In this document: one piece after another, positions 16,181 to 24,715 of the stretch
Numbering within the stretch: position 1 is the stretch's first letter
Layout: every line of letters starts with the position of its first letter
Source of the DNA: an uncultured Bacilli bacterium
GTDB lineage: Bacteria; Bacillota_I; Bacilli_A; RF39; UBA660
Direction: 5' to 3'
NCBI GenBank assembly: GCA_934096075.1
Contig: CAKOLN010000011.1
Location: forward strand, 1-44,519
Length of the DNA: 44,519 nucleotides
Made by a program: the position numbers and the translations under genes
Notes under the pieces: generated by a model
Database searches by the model: none
What the model was told of the DNA's origin: nothing
Seen by the model: only the letters and a program-made list of their open reading frames with translations

Positions 16181-16555
16181 TTAATATTTTCTTAAATATG
16201 GTATTCTTTTTAATTCATATGATTTAGTGTATCCTTGACTTCTTATTACACCTTCTAATACTTCATCAGTAAGTAAATAATCTAAATGATATTTACTATT
16301 CATATTAATACATATCTGAGGTATAACTACAACATCATATTCAACAATTATAGTTTTATCATATGACATAATTTCTTCATCTGGTAATGTCAAATCATTT
16401 TTATCATCTTTATATGATTCTGTATAATTAAGAACTCTATTAAATAAGGTAGATTCAATTGTTTGTTCATTATACTTTTTATATTTATAATGTATTACCC
16501 TAGAATATTTATTTAAATATATTAAAAACATCTCTTCAATTTTACATTTTTGCAT
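16181..16555 (-). CDS. Unknown 124-aa protein
   Basis: ATG 16555 has GGGGGG about 8 nt upstream. It is a soluble protein, Tyr/Lys/Asp-rich, without recognisable motifs. It lies 15 nt downstream of mnmA and 49 nt upstream of the NfeD gene, so it is probably in the same operon. No function can be given. Confidence 0.7.
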   Translation of the reverse strand: MQKCKIEEMFLIYLNKYSRVIHYKYKKYNEQTIESTLFNRVLNYTESYKDDKNDLTLPDEEIMSYDKTIIVEYDVVVIPQICINMNSKYHLDYLLTDEVLEGVIRSQGYTKSYELKRIPYLRKY

Positions 16556-16570
16556 TCAACATTCCCCCCT

Positions 16571-17665
16571 TTACAAATACCATAACTTTTTACCATCTTT
16601 TTTGACAGTTTCAATTATACCGCCTGCGATCATTTCACTACCTAAATATATTACACAAGCTTGTCCTGGTGTAACAGCTTTAGCGCCACCTTCATATAAA
16701 AGTCTAACTTTATTATCTTCTAAATATTCAATAGTGACAGGTATATCTTCACCACGATATCTAAATTTACAAGTTGCAAAAGTAGGCTTTAAATCACTAA
16801 TATAATTCATGTCACTTATAATTGCTTCATCAGTCATTAAATACTTATTATCATCTCCAAAAGCAACATAAAGTATATTCTTTTCAGTATCTTTACCACA
16901 TACATAATGTCTTTTTTCATCTCCAGAAAGTCCAACATTTCTTCTTTGTCCGATAGTATAGTTAAATAAACCTTTATGTTTACCAATTACTTTAAGTGTA
17001 TCTATATCTACTATATCTCCTTCTTTTCCTTTAAGATAGTTTTCTACAAATTGTTGGTAATGTCTTTCTCCAATAAAACATATGCCTGTTGAATCTTTTT
17101 TAGTCGCTACTGGTAGATTTGCCTTAATGGCTATTTCTCTAACCTCAGGTTTTGTATAATCTCCAACAGGAAATAATATATCTTTAAATTCATCTCTTTT
17201 TACTTGACTTAAGAAATAAGTTTGATCTTTGTTATTATCTACTCCTCTTAATATTTTATTGCCAACATGTCTTGCATAATGTCCAGTCGCAATTAAATCA
17301 GCCCCTAATTTTTTAGCTTCTTTCTTAAATAAATCAAACTTAATATATTTATTACACATAATATCTGGATTAGGAGTTCTACCTTTTTTTAGTTCACTTA
17401 AAAAATATGAAAATACTGTATCCCAATATTCTTTAATAAAATCAACTCTATAAAGAGGTATACCTATATAATCACATACTTTTTTAGCATCTATAAAGTC
17501 TTGTTCTTGAGGACATATACCATCAGTTATACCTTCAGGATCACTATTAATATTAGAATCCCAGTTTTTCATAAATAAACCAATAACTTCATATCCTTCT
17601 TTATCTAATAAATAAGCAGAAACAGCACTATCTACTCCTCCACTCATACCTACTACAACTTTCAT
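16571..17665 (-). CDS. mnmA: tRNA-specific 2-thiouridylase MnmA
   Basis: 364 residues from ATG 17665, chosen because AAAGGTGAT lies 5 nt upstream. It adds sulfur to U34 of tRNA Lys, Glu and Gln, using sulfur from a cysteine desulfurase (probably the gene at 1753). The PP-loop GMSGGVDS is at residues 6-13, the catalytic cysteines are C104 (PDIMCNKYIKF) and C196 (STGICFIGE), and the C-terminal beta domain has TPGQACVIYL. All essential residues are present. Confidence 0.95.
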   Translation of the reverse strand: MKVVVGMSGGVDSAVSAYLLDKEGYEVIGLFMKNWDSNINSDPEGITDGICPQEQDFIDAKKVCDYIGIPLYRVDFIKEYWDTVFSYFLSELKKGRTPNPDIMCNKYIKFDLFKKEAKKLGADLIATGHYARHVGNKILRGVDNNKDQTYFLSQVKRDEFKDILFPVGDYTKPEVREIAIKANLPVATKKDSTGICFIGERHYQQFVENYLKGKEGDIVDIDTLKVIGKHKGLFNYTIGQRRNVGLSGDEKRHYVCGKDTEKNILYVAFGDDNKYLMTDEAIISDMNYISDLKPTFATCKFRYRGEDIPVTIEYLEDNKVRLLYEGGAKAVTPGQACVIYLGSEMIAGGIIETVKKDGKKLWYL

Positions 17666-17688
17666 TTCAATCACCTTTAATACTTGCT

Positions 17689-17717
17689 ATTATACAATAT
17701 TTTGTACAAAATGTCTA
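17689..17717 (-). promoter_or_regulatory. Promoter of mnmA
   Basis: Minus strand TAGACA (17712-17717), 17-nt spacer, TATAAT (17689-17694). The -35 overlaps the 3' end of the SpoIIM-like gene. Confidence 0.7.
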
Positions 17718-18305
17718 TATAACGAGTTTCATAATAATTGAATTAAGGTATATTTCTAATAAAGAAGAAATTAATGTAATAAATAAAGCTCCCATAAAAA
17801 GTATTAATATCTTTTCAGTAAATAATCTAATATTAATATTTTCTTTATTTTTATATGCGTTAAATAATTTAAATGCAAACTTTATCATAATACTAGAATA
17901 TATAATTATAAGTAGATTCATAATAAGTTGATGGGGTATAAGTACCAATAAACTATAGAATATACCTTTAAATTTAAAAGTAAGTATAATACTAGACATC
18001 AAAAATCCCAAAAGAAAGCCTTTATAGAAATTAACAAAATAAGTTAAAGGACATAATACAAATACTATATTAGATACTAATATGATGGTTATATAAGTTA
18101 TATTATTCTTAAAACTATTTATTAAATTATCTAATCCTACTATTTTATTATCTTTAAATAAATTAAAATACTCTTCTATCTCATTTTTAATAATTAGTTT
18201 ATCTAATTTATTAGTTAAGATTAGAAATAAAATACCTCCAATAAAACCTAATACAAATACTATTACTAATGTTTTTATAATTCTTTTATCAATTAATTTT
18301 TTCAT
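17715..18305 (-). CDS. SpoIIM-like integral membrane protein
   Basis: 196 residues with about five hydrophobic segments; the N-terminus is basic (MKKLIDKRIIKT). The layout of a long loop after the first helix, then helices with FVLCPLTYFVNFYKGFLLGF, fits the SpoIIM/DUF95 family. In Bacillus, SpoIIM with SpoIID and SpoIIP drives engulfment, but the family also occurs in non-sporulating bacteria. It stands alone, with no other spoII gene in the window. Confidence 0.65.
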   Translation of the reverse strand: MKKLIDKRIIKTLVIVFVLGFIGGILFLILTNKLDKLIIKNEIEEYFNLFKDNKIVGLDNLINSFKNNITYITIILVSNIVFVLCPLTYFVNFYKGFLLGFLMSSIILTFKFKGIFYSLLVLIPHQLIMNLLIIIYSSIMIKFAFKLFNAYKNKENINIRLFTEKILILFMGALFITLISSLLEIYLNSIIMKLVI

Positions 18306-18373
18306 AGTAAAGTATATTAAGGTATTTCTTTTTTATGAAATATTTTGTATAATTATTTTAGGTGAATTAGTAA

Positions 18374-18478
18374 ATGAAAAAGAAAACAAAGAAAAAAGTA
18401 CTTAAAGTACTAATTTGGTTACTTGTTTTAGTTTTACTTGCAAGTAGTGTTGGTGGTTTATTAAGTATGATTTTATAG
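18374..18478 (+). CDS. 34-aa basic single-span membrane microprotein
   Basis: ATG 18374 with AGGTGA 8 nt upstream. The sequence is a lysine-rich start (MKKKTKKKVLK) then one hydrophobic helix (VLIWLLVLVLLASS) ending SMIL. A terminator follows directly. Small proteins of this kind (DUF4044-like) occur in Bacilli, but the resemblance is only in form. It is transcribed divergently from the SpoIIM-like gene. Confidence 0.65.
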   Translation: MKKKTKKKVLKVLIWLLVLVLLASSVGGLLSMIL

Positions 18479-18503
18479 ATAGTCTTAGAGCTATCTTTTT
18501 TTA
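18479..18503 (+). terminator. Terminator after the microprotein gene
   Basis: GATAG/CTATC stem immediately after the stop, followed by seven T. Confidence 0.75.
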
Positions 18504-18518
18504 TATAAAAAGCAAGAA

Positions 18519-19235
18519 TTATTCATTCTCACTTATTCCTCCAAATCTTCTATCTCTTTTATTATATATATCCAAAGATTTATCAAATTCTGATTCGTTA
18601 AAATCAGGAAAATAAACCTTAGGAAAATACATTTCTGCATATGCTAGTTGATATAACATAAAGTTAGATACTCTAACCTCTCCACTTGTTCTAATAAGAA
18701 AATCGATATTAGGTAAATCATTATACAAGTTTTCTTTAAATAATTCTTCCGTAATATCTTCTACATTAATTATTCCTTTAAGAGTGGCATTAACTAATTT
18801 TTTAGTTGTATCTATTATTTCTGCTCTTCCACCATAATTTAAACATATATTAAATATTTTACCAGTATTATCCTTAGTCATATTAGCTAATTCTTGCATT
18901 GAATCATATACTGCATCTTTAAGAGGCTCTTTTCTACCTGAAAATACTACCTTTATATTATTCTCATTAAATTCATCAATATATTTTCTAAATTCGTTAG
19001 TAAAAAGTTTCATTAAATAATTGACTTCTTCATCACTTCTTTTAAAATTCTCTGTAGAAAATGCAAATACACTTAAAACATTAACTCCTTTTCTAAAAAC
19101 ATACTTAGTTAATTTAATTAAATTATCTGCTCCTTTTCTATGTCCTTCGCTCCTTTTTAAACCTTTTTCTTTTGCCCATCTTCCATTACCATCAAGTATA
19201 ATTCCTACATGATTTGGTATTTTATAATCATTCAT
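18519..19235 (-). CDS. uppS: Isoprenyl (undecaprenyl) diphosphate synthase
   Basis: 238 residues, normal length. It condenses IPP with farnesyl diphosphate to make the lipid carrier for cell wall synthesis. The catalytic aspartate is D15 in ILDGNGRWAKEKG, and the family motifs HRKGADN, FSTENFKRS, LNYGGRAEI and IRTSGEVRVSNFMLYQLAYA are present. It lies 2 nt after tex. In many Bacillota uppS adjoins cdsA and rseP; here those are 16 kb away. Confidence 0.94.
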   Translation of the reverse strand: MNDYKIPNHVGIILDGNGRWAKEKGLKRSEGHRKGADNLIKLTKYVFRKGVNVLSVFAFSTENFKRSDEEVNYLMKLFTNEFRKYIDEFNENNIKVVFSGRKEPLKDAVYDSMQELANMTKDNTGKIFNICLNYGGRAEIIDTTKKLVNATLKGIINVEDITEELFKENLYNDLPNIDFLIRTSGEVRVSNFMLYQLAYAEMYFPKVYFPDFNESEFDKSLDIYNKRDRRFGGISENE

Positions 19236-19237
19236 AT

Positions 19238-21364
19238 TTACTCCTTAATTAAGCTTAGATTAACCTTTTGCTTGTCTAAATCAATTTTATCTACATAACA
19301 CTTTACTATTTCTCCAACACTTAATACTTCGTTAGGATCTTTAACGAATGTTTTACTCATCTTAGAAATATGTATAAGTGCATCATTATGAAGTCCTATA
19401 TCTATAAATGCTCCAAAAGAAGCAACATTTCTTACAGTACCTTCTAATTCCATACCTACTCTTAAGTCTTCTATCTTTAATATATCACTTTTTAATATAG
19501 GAGACTCTAATTCATCTCTTGGATCAAGTCCAGGACTTATTAATTCCTTAATTATATCATCAACTAAATATATGCTTATATTAGTATTTTTAGAAATCTC
19601 TTCATGATTAGTATTCTCTAATACTTCTTTAAATCTATCTGTTTGGATATCTTTTTCATCTAAATTTAAATAATCTAATATAACTTTAGCATCTTTATAA
19701 TTATCAGGATGTATTCCAGTATTATCTAAAGGATTTATTCCATTAGGTATTCTTAAAAAGCCTACTGCTTGTTCATATTGTTTATCAGTTATTCCTTTTA
19801 AATCTTTTAATGATTCTCTAGTCTTAAAATTATTCTTAGTTTTATAGTCCATAATTGCATCTATTGCTTTTTTATTAAGTCCACTTATATATTTAAGAAT
19901 ACTTTTGCTAGCTGTATTAATATTTACTCCAACTTTATTAACTATCTTCATAACAGAATAATCTAGTGATTCACTTAATTCTTTTTGATTAACGTCATAT
20001 TGATATTCACCAACACCAATACTTTTAGCATCTATTTTAACTAGTTCTGATAATGGATCTTGAATACGTCTACCTATACTAATTGCACTTCTTTTTTCAA
20101 CAGTTAAGTCTGGGAATTCTTCAATAGCAAGTTTACTAGCAGAATAAATACTTGCTCCTGCTTCACTTACTATAGTATATTTAACATCAAGTCCTTTAAT
20201 TGTAGATGATACAAAAGCTTCACTTTCTCTAGAGGCAGTACCATTACCTATAGCAATTAATTTAATATTATATTTATCTATAAGTGTTCTTAATACTTTA
20301 GCACTACCTACAAGGTCATTCTTAGGCTCATTTGGGTATATTACTTCTATATCTAATAAGTTACCTAATTCATCTATAACTGCAAGTTTACAACCTGTTC
20401 TAAATGCTGGATCAAAACCTAATACTCTTCTTCCTTTAATAGGTCTAGTTAAAAGTAAATTTTCTAAATTATTTTGGAATGTCTTTATAGCTTTTTCTTC
20501 ACTCATTTCTGTCTTTTCACTACGAATTTCTCTTTCAATACTAGGTAATATAAGTCTTTTTAGAGAGTCTTTGATAGCATTATTAACTACCTCTACTACA
20601 TATGAATCTTTATTCTTAATTATTTTGTTATTTAAAAAGTCTATAATTTTATCTGTATCATAATCAATATTTACAGTAATAATCTTTTCTTTTTCTGCAC
20701 GATTAATTGCTAAACATCTATAATGCTTTAAATACTTAATACTTTCACTAAAGTCATAATACATTTCATAGGTTTTATTAGTATCAGTATTATCTTTTTT
20801 TACTTTAGTTTTAATTACCCCATTGTTATATATATAATTTCTTATCCATTTTCTATAATATGCATTATCACTAATCCATTCACTTATAATATAACCTGCA
20901 TTTTCTAAAGCAACACTAACTTCCATATTATATCCGCTAGCAAGGTTTTCTAATGAGCCTTTAGTTGGAAATGACATAATCTTTTTAGCAAGTGGCTCTA
21001 ATCCCATTTTAATAGCTTCACTAGCTTTAGTCTTTTTCTTTTCTTTAAAAGGTCTATATAAATCTTCTACTTCACTAAGTTTACTAGCATTCATTATATT
21101 AGTCCTTAATTCATCAGTAAGTAGTCCTTTTTCATCTATTAGACCTATAACTGCTTCTTTTCTTTCTAATAAGTTTAATCCTTTTTTATATTCATCACTT
21201 ATAGATTTAATTTGTTCTTCATTTAAATTTTCAGTTACTTCTTTTCTATATCTTGCGATAAATGGAATAGTACATCCACTTTCTAATAATTCTAATGTTT
21301 TAATTATTCTATTTTTACTTATATTAAGTTCTTCACTTAAACTATTTATTATTTCCTCTTTCAT
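19238..21364 (-). CDS. tex: Tex-like S1 RNA-binding protein
   Basis: 708 residues. Domain order is the usual Tex one: N-terminal HTH-like region (IPFIARYRKEVT), YqgF-type RNase H fold (RVLGFDPAFRTGCKLAVID), helix-hairpin-helix pair (GVNINTASKSILKYISGL) and C-terminal S1 domain (GTVRNVASFGAFIDIGLHND). The role is in transcription and RNA handling. Promoter TTGAAT-17-TATAAT at 21383-21411. It leads a tex-uppS operon. Confidence 0.94.
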   Translation of the reverse strand: MKEEIINSLSEELNISKNRIIKTLELLESGCTIPFIARYRKEVTENLNEEQIKSISDEYKKGLNLLERKEAVIGLIDEKGLLTDELRTNIMNASKLSEVEDLYRPFKEKKKTKASEAIKMGLEPLAKKIMSFPTKGSLENLASGYNMEVSVALENAGYIISEWISDNAYYRKWIRNYIYNNGVIKTKVKKDNTDTNKTYEMYYDFSESIKYLKHYRCLAINRAEKEKIITVNIDYDTDKIIDFLNNKIIKNKDSYVVEVVNNAIKDSLKRLILPSIEREIRSEKTEMSEEKAIKTFQNNLENLLLTRPIKGRRVLGFDPAFRTGCKLAVIDELGNLLDIEVIYPNEPKNDLVGSAKVLRTLIDKYNIKLIAIGNGTASRESEAFVSSTIKGLDVKYTIVSEAGASIYSASKLAIEEFPDLTVEKRSAISIGRRIQDPLSELVKIDAKSIGVGEYQYDVNQKELSESLDYSVMKIVNKVGVNINTASKSILKYISGLNKKAIDAIMDYKTKNNFKTRESLKDLKGITDKQYEQAVGFLRIPNGINPLDNTGIHPDNYKDAKVILDYLNLDEKDIQTDRFKEVLENTNHEEISKNTNISIYLVDDIIKELISPGLDPRDELESPILKSDILKIEDLRVGMELEGTVRNVASFGAFIDIGLHNDALIHISKMSKTFVKDPNEVLSVGEIVKCYVDKIDLDKQKVNLSLIKE

Positions 21365-21382
21365 TTTAATACCTCAATAACT

Positions 21383-21411
21383 ATTATATATTAGTTATAT
21401 GATTAATTCAA
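21383..21411 (-). promoter_or_regulatory. Promoter of the tex-uppS operon
   Basis: Minus strand TTGAAT (21406-21411), 17-nt spacer, TATAAT (21383-21388). Confidence 0.75.
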
Positions 21412-21438
21412 TTTTAGATTGACAAAAGTGTAAAGAAA

Positions 21439-21468
21439 AAACAAGATTTATTTAGTGTTATCTTGTTT
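21439..21468 (-). terminator. Terminator overlapping the end of the XRE gene
   Basis: AAACAAGAT/ATCTTGTTT stem (21439-21447 with 21460-21468), T run on the minus strand. The 5' arm lies in the last codons of the gene. Confidence 0.8.
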
Positions 21469-22026
21469 TAATTTAAGCAATACTGGATTTCTAAATACTT
21501 TATTATCGTATGTAAATTTATTAGTATTAATGTCACTTGGTAATTCTACTACTAATAATTTCCAATCTTTTATATTAACTAGTAATTTCATCTCATCTTT
21601 AATAACTAAATAATATGGAGATAAGTCACTTGCATTTTTAATTAAGCCATAATTTCCACCACTTAGAATATCTAATGTTCCTTCTAATTTATTTAATTTA
21701 TTAGAAATGGTTAATACATAGATTTCCCAAGGTTCATCATAATATTCTTTTAGTATTTCATAATATGAAGTAAGTTTATTTTTATATTTACTTTTATCAA
21801 GTGTAATATTTAATGTTACTTGTGGTAAACTTTCGTTACTAAGTAAATAATCTACAGAAACTCCAAATAACTTTGATAAAGCCTGTAAATTACTTATATC
21901 AGGTATACCAGAATCACTTTCCCATTTAGTAATAGCTTGTCTTGACACATTCATAATCTCAGCTAGTTTATCTTGAGAAATGCCTAATCTCTTTCTTGAA
22001 TTTTTAATTTTACTTCCTAGTGTCAC
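21448..22026 (-). CDS. XRE-family transcriptional regulator
   Basis: 192 residues from GTG 22026 with AAGGGAGTGAT upstream. Residues 1-62 are a classic XRE HTH (GISQDKLAEIMNVSRQAITK and WESDSGIPDISNLQALSKLF). The C-terminal 120 residues form an uncharacterised mixed domain found in Bacillota regulators of this size. Single gene with its own terminator. The target is unknown. Confidence 0.88.
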   Translation of the reverse strand: MTLGSKIKNSRKRLGISQDKLAEIMNVSRQAITKWESDSGIPDISNLQALSKLFGVSVDYLLSNESLPQVTLNITLDKSKYKNKLTSYYEILKEYYDEPWEIYVLTISNKLNKLEGTLDILSGGNYGLIKNASDLSPYYLVIKDEMKLLVNIKDWKLLVVELPSDINTNKFTYDNKVFRNPVLLKLKQDNTK

Positions 22027-22102
22027 AATATCACTCCCTTCAATTACAAATTATACTATATAACCCTAATTATTACTAGCAACGTTCTGTAGCAAAAGAA
22101 AA

Positions 22103-22119
22103 AGAGATTATTCATCTCT
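22103..22119 (-). terminator. Terminator after the 71-aa gene
   Basis: AGAGAT/ATCTCT stem then TTTTTCTTTT on the minus strand. Confidence 0.7.
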
Positions 22120-22122
22120 CAT

Positions 22123-22338
22123 TTAACATCTTTTTGTTCTTCTTTGAATATTACTATCTACATAGTTTTCATAACTTTCAGCTCTTTTATTTACATACGT
22201 CACATGTCCATCATTATATTCTTTTGGAACTCCAGTCACCACAATTGCTCTGCGATAAGAATCTTCATTAAATCCGCAAATAACCCTTTTTGACTGTATA
22301 TGTTTCTTTATTAACAATAAATAGTCTTTTTCAGTCAT
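22123..22338 (-). CDS. Small unknown protein (71 aa)
   Basis: ATG 22338 has AAGGAGGGG 3 nt upstream, so it is preferred over the longer frame. The protein is basic, with many Arg/Tyr (RRAIVVTGVPKEYNDGHVTY, then QRRTKRC). It has its own promoter (TTGACA-17-TACAAT) and terminator. There is no family assignment. Confidence 0.7.
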   Translation of the reverse strand: MTEKDYLLLIKKHIQSKRVICGFNEDSYRRAIVVTGVPKEYNDGHVTYVNKRAESYENYVDSNIQRRTKRC

Positions 22339-22361
22339 AAACCCCTCCTTAATAGTTACAT

Positions 22362-22390
22362 ATTGTAACACAAATAACTATTGTTGTCAA
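22362..22390 (-). promoter_or_regulatory. Promoter of the 71-aa gene with nearby inverted repeat
   Basis: Minus strand TTGACA (22385-22390), 17-nt spacer, TACAAT (22362-22367). An imperfect inverted repeat (CTATTG...CAATAG arms, 22378-22420) spans the -35 and could be an operator. Confidence 0.75.
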
Positions 22391-22451
22391 ATTTGGCATA
22401 TCACTGATTTATGACAATAGTAGTATTTTAAAAATAATATCACAATCAAAA

Positions 22452-22468
22452 AGAGATTACTCATCTCC
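22452..22468 (-). terminator. Terminator overlapping the end of spoIVB
   Basis: GGAGAT/ATCTCT stem (22463-22468 with 22452-22457) and T run on the minus strand. Confidence 0.7.
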
Positions 22469-23425
22469 TTCTTCTAACATTGTTCTTATAAATACAGCAT
22501 ATCCTTTATTTACCTCATCTATAACAACATGCGTTACTGCTCCGATTAATTTATTATTTTGTATAATAGGACTTCCACTCATTCCTTGTACAATACCACC
22601 ACTTAATTCTAATAGGTTTTCATCTGTTACTTCAAATGATATGGATTTATTAGTATCAATATATTTAGGATTTAAATTAGTTATATTAATTTTATATTTA
22701 TTTATATTACCTCCACCTGTATCAGTTAAGATATAAGCTTCTCCTAAAGTTATGTCTTCCCACATACCAACATCAATTAATTCTTTATCAGGAATATTAT
22801 TCACATTACCATAAATACCTATTTTAGTGTTTTCTAATATTGTACCAAGTTTTCTGTTATAATTTATACTCGCATTTTTACTACCAACTCTTCCATTAAT
22901 ACTTCTATCAATACCACTTACAAAAGATTCATAAATAGTACCTTTTTTAACTTCTACATTATTATTAGTTTCATTCATCATAATTTCATGTCCTAAAGCA
23001 CCATATACTTTAGTAATAGGATCTATATATGTAATAGTACCTATTCCAGTAACTTTTTCTTTTACATATAATCCTGTTTTATATATACCATCAACCATAA
23101 TAAGTTTTAACTTTGTATTCATTACTTTATTATTTCTTTTTATTGTTATATTTACCATATCATCTTTAATATTTTTACTTATTAAATCAGACATTTCATT
23201 TATAGAATTAATACTAGTATTTTCTATTTCTAATATAGTATCTCCTACTTTAAGATTTTCTTCTCCAATATAAGTTCCTTCTACTTTATAAAAGCCAACT
23301 ACTACAAGGCCATTAGTTTCTATTTCAATACCTATATTCTCTCCACCAGGTATAACTTTTTCAGAATATGCCATTAAATAAAGAGGACTAATAAGTATAA
23401 CTAACATCATAAATAATTTCTTCAT
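22457..23425 (-). CDS. spoIVB: SpoIVB-like serine peptidase (S55) with PDZ domain
   Basis: 322 residues, shorter than Bacillus SpoIVB. An N-terminal hydrophobic anchor (5-20) precedes a PDZ domain (about 30-110) and the S55 peptidase. The triad is visible: H146 (YGALGHEI), D268 (VTDENLLE) and S283 (GGIVQGMSGSP). In Bacillus it is secreted from the forespore and triggers sigma-K processing. It follows xseB, as expected near the conserved nusB-xseA-xseB...spoIVB order. The active site is intact, so the gene is probably functional. Confidence 0.9.
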   Translation of the reverse strand: MKKLFMMLVILISPLYLMAYSEKVIPGGENIGIEIETNGLVVVGFYKVEGTYIGEENLKVGDTILEIENTSINSINEMSDLISKNIKDDMVNITIKRNNKVMNTKLKLIMVDGIYKTGLYVKEKVTGIGTITYIDPITKVYGALGHEIMMNETNNNVEVKKGTIYESFVSGIDRSINGRVGSKNASINYNRKLGTILENTKIGIYGNVNNIPDKELIDVGMWEDITLGEAYILTDTGGGNINKYKINITNLNPKYIDTNKSISFEVTDENLLELSGGIVQGMSGSPIIQNNKLIGAVTHVVIDEVNKGYAVFIRTMLEEGDE

Positions 23426-23498
23426 ATTACACCTCTAGTAATAGTATTAACTATTTATAAATAAAAAAGCTACCAATTATTTACTTGGTAGGTTTTAC

Positions 23499-23720
23499 CT
23501 AATTTTCAGTATTAAAATCACTCAAAGAGCCATCACTATTAAGTATTTTATTAACTGTTTCAGTAGCATTCTTAAGTTTATCAGAACAGAATTTAACATA
23601 TTCCATAGCTTCAGTATATTTTTTAACCATATCATCTAGTGGAACTTCTCCCTTTTCTAATTCTCTAATGATTGTTTCTAAACTTAATAAAGCACTTTCA
23701 AAAGTCATTTCTTTTTCCAT
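23499..23720 (-). CDS. xseB: Exodeoxyribonuclease VII small subunit
   Basis: 73 residues, typical size. FESALLSLETIIRELEKGEVPLDDMV is the XseB two-helix signature, here split by the usual Gly. It partners XseA in single-strand DNA degradation. It is separated from xseA by about 1 kb carrying a toxin-like gene and two small-RNA copies, although the two genes usually adjoin. Confidence 0.92.
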   Translation of the reverse strand: MEKEMTFESALLSLETIIRELEKGEVPLDDMVKKYTEAMEYVKFCSDKLKNATETVNKILNSDGSLSDFNTEN

Positions 23721-23740
23721 ATATTCCCAACCTTTCTTTT

Positions 23741-23866
23741 ATATATAAAAACTTGTCACTAAATTAATGACAAGTTATATTGACAGGCTCGCATGAGCGA
23801 GCGGTTTCCATGAACATAATGTTCAAAATCTGCAATTCTAGATTACACTAGGTAACCTGAATCATG
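23741..23866 (-). ncRNA. Probable small RNA gene, copy 1
   Basis: The minus strand has TTGACA (23896-23901), an 18-nt spacer and TAGAAT (23872-23877). A structured stretch of about 90 nt follows, then a perfect 8-bp terminator ACTTGTCA/TGACAAGT (23751-23758 with 23768-23775) with a T run. Stems include GCTCG/CGAGC and GAAC/GTTC, with CAGG...CCTG closing. About 110 nt match copy 2 at 24585-24709. It ends 20 nt before xseB. No known RNA family is recognised. Confidence 0.65.
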
Positions 23867-23871
23867 ATATA

Positions 23872-23901
23872 ATTCTATCATATCATCGATATAATTGTCA
23901 A
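23872..23901 (-). promoter_or_regulatory. Promoter of small RNA copy 1
   Basis: TTGACA, 18-nt spacer, TAGAAT on the minus strand, just downstream of the MazF-like gene. Confidence 0.75.
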
Positions 23902-23911
23902 CTAATAATTT

Positions 23912-24427
23912 TTAAAACCCTAAAATATTATTTAATCTTTTAAAAATCATTTTTAGTTTATCATCAGATAATTTATAGTTTGATAACTTATCATTTTTAC
24001 TAATTGAAATTATTCTATTCTTACTTATAGCCCTTATTTGTGAAACATTTACATATGAAGCGCATAAAACCTTATCTACCTCATCTATCAAATTTTGTAT
24101 TTTTTTAACATTTTTAATATTTAAAGATTTCATTTCTAAAAAATTTAAATTAATAATGTCAACATATTTTTCTAATATAGGAAATCCAATCATAATTTTA
24201 CCATTCCCAGGTTTAGATGTTAATGGGACAATAATTATACTATCATTTCTTACATTATCATTTGATGATACAACAACTCCAAAGTGTCTGTTTGATATTT
24301 CACTTCCTATTCCTACACCATATTCTATTTTAACAATATCTCCTATATTGTATTTCACAAATATTTTAGGTTTAATTTCTAACTCAGATTTAAATAATCT
24401 GGATTCTATATAAAGCCATTCATCCAA
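23912..24427 (-). CDS. MazF/PemK-like toxin, N-terminus possibly frameshifted
   Basis: The frame opens with TTG at 24427 (LDEWLYIESRLF) and no ribosome binding site, directly after an in-frame TAA. The MazF/PemK core is clear: VKYNIGDIVKIEYGVGIGSE, SNRHFGVVVSSND and IIIVPLTSK. Such proteins are growth-arresting endoribonucleases. Relatives with this core often have a longer N-terminus. A well-translated ORF (24406-24510) lies in the -1-related frame upstream, joined by AAATTTA, so the full protein may start at 24510 and be read through a frameshift, or the gene may be damaged. No antitoxin gene is adjacent. Confidence 0.75.
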   Translation of the reverse strand: MDEWLYIESRLFKSELEIKPKIFVKYNIGDIVKIEYGVGIGSEISNRHFGVVVSSNDNVRNDSIIIVPLTSKPGNGKIMIGFPILEKYVDIINLNFLEMKSLNIKNVKKIQNLIDEVDKVLCASYVNVSQIRAISKNRIISISKNDKLSNYKLSDDKLKMIFKRLNNILGF

Positions 24428-24510
24428 ATGAATAAATTTTTATTATTTGATAAACATGTTTCTTTAAAATTTTTAAAAGCTAGATTTAATTTTTTGTTGT
24501 TTACATTCAT
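24406..24510 (-). CDS. Short ORF overlapping the MazF-like gene (likely its N-terminus)
   Basis: 34 codons from ATG 24510 with AGGTGA 5 nt upstream, the best translation start in this region. It reads MNVNNKKLNLAFKNFKETCL, then SNNKNLFIWMNGFI, and stops inside the toxin gene. The minus-strand sequence A AAT TTA (24433-24439) in its frame is a canonical X XXY YYZ slippery heptamer; a -1 slip leads into LDEWLYIE. It could be the toxin N-terminus, a short leader or a broken start. Confidence 0.5.
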   Translation of the reverse strand: MNVNNKKLNLAFKNFKETCLSNNKNLFIWMNGFI

Positions 24511-24584
24511 TTTCATCACCTATACCAATGTTAACATAAGTATAAATGTTTGTCAATATATCGTTTGTGCTTTATAAATATTTT

Positions 24585-24709
24585 TTAAAGAAAACTTGCC
24601 ACAAAATAAATGACAAGTTATATTGACAGGCTCGTATAAACGAGCGGTTTCCATGAACATAAAGTTCCAAAATCAGCAATCCAAGATTACACCAGGTAAC
24701 CTGAATCAT
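24585..24709 (-). ncRNA. Probable small RNA gene, copy 2
   Basis: Promoter TTGACA (24739-24744), 17-nt spacer, TAAGAT (24716-24721) directly after the xseA stop; terminator stem ACTTGTCA/TGGCAAGT (24611-24618 with 24594-24601) then T-rich run. Against copy 1 the loop of the GCTCG/CGAGC hairpin changes (TTTATA for CTCATG) and the terminator stem takes a G-U pair, while the stems persist. Selection on an RNA structure is inferred. Confidence 0.65.
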
Positions 24710-24715
24710 GATATA

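Noticed and set aside
23912..24427. Standard MazEF pair
   Set aside because: No MazE-like antitoxin gene is next to the toxin; the flanking sequences are the small-RNA copies.
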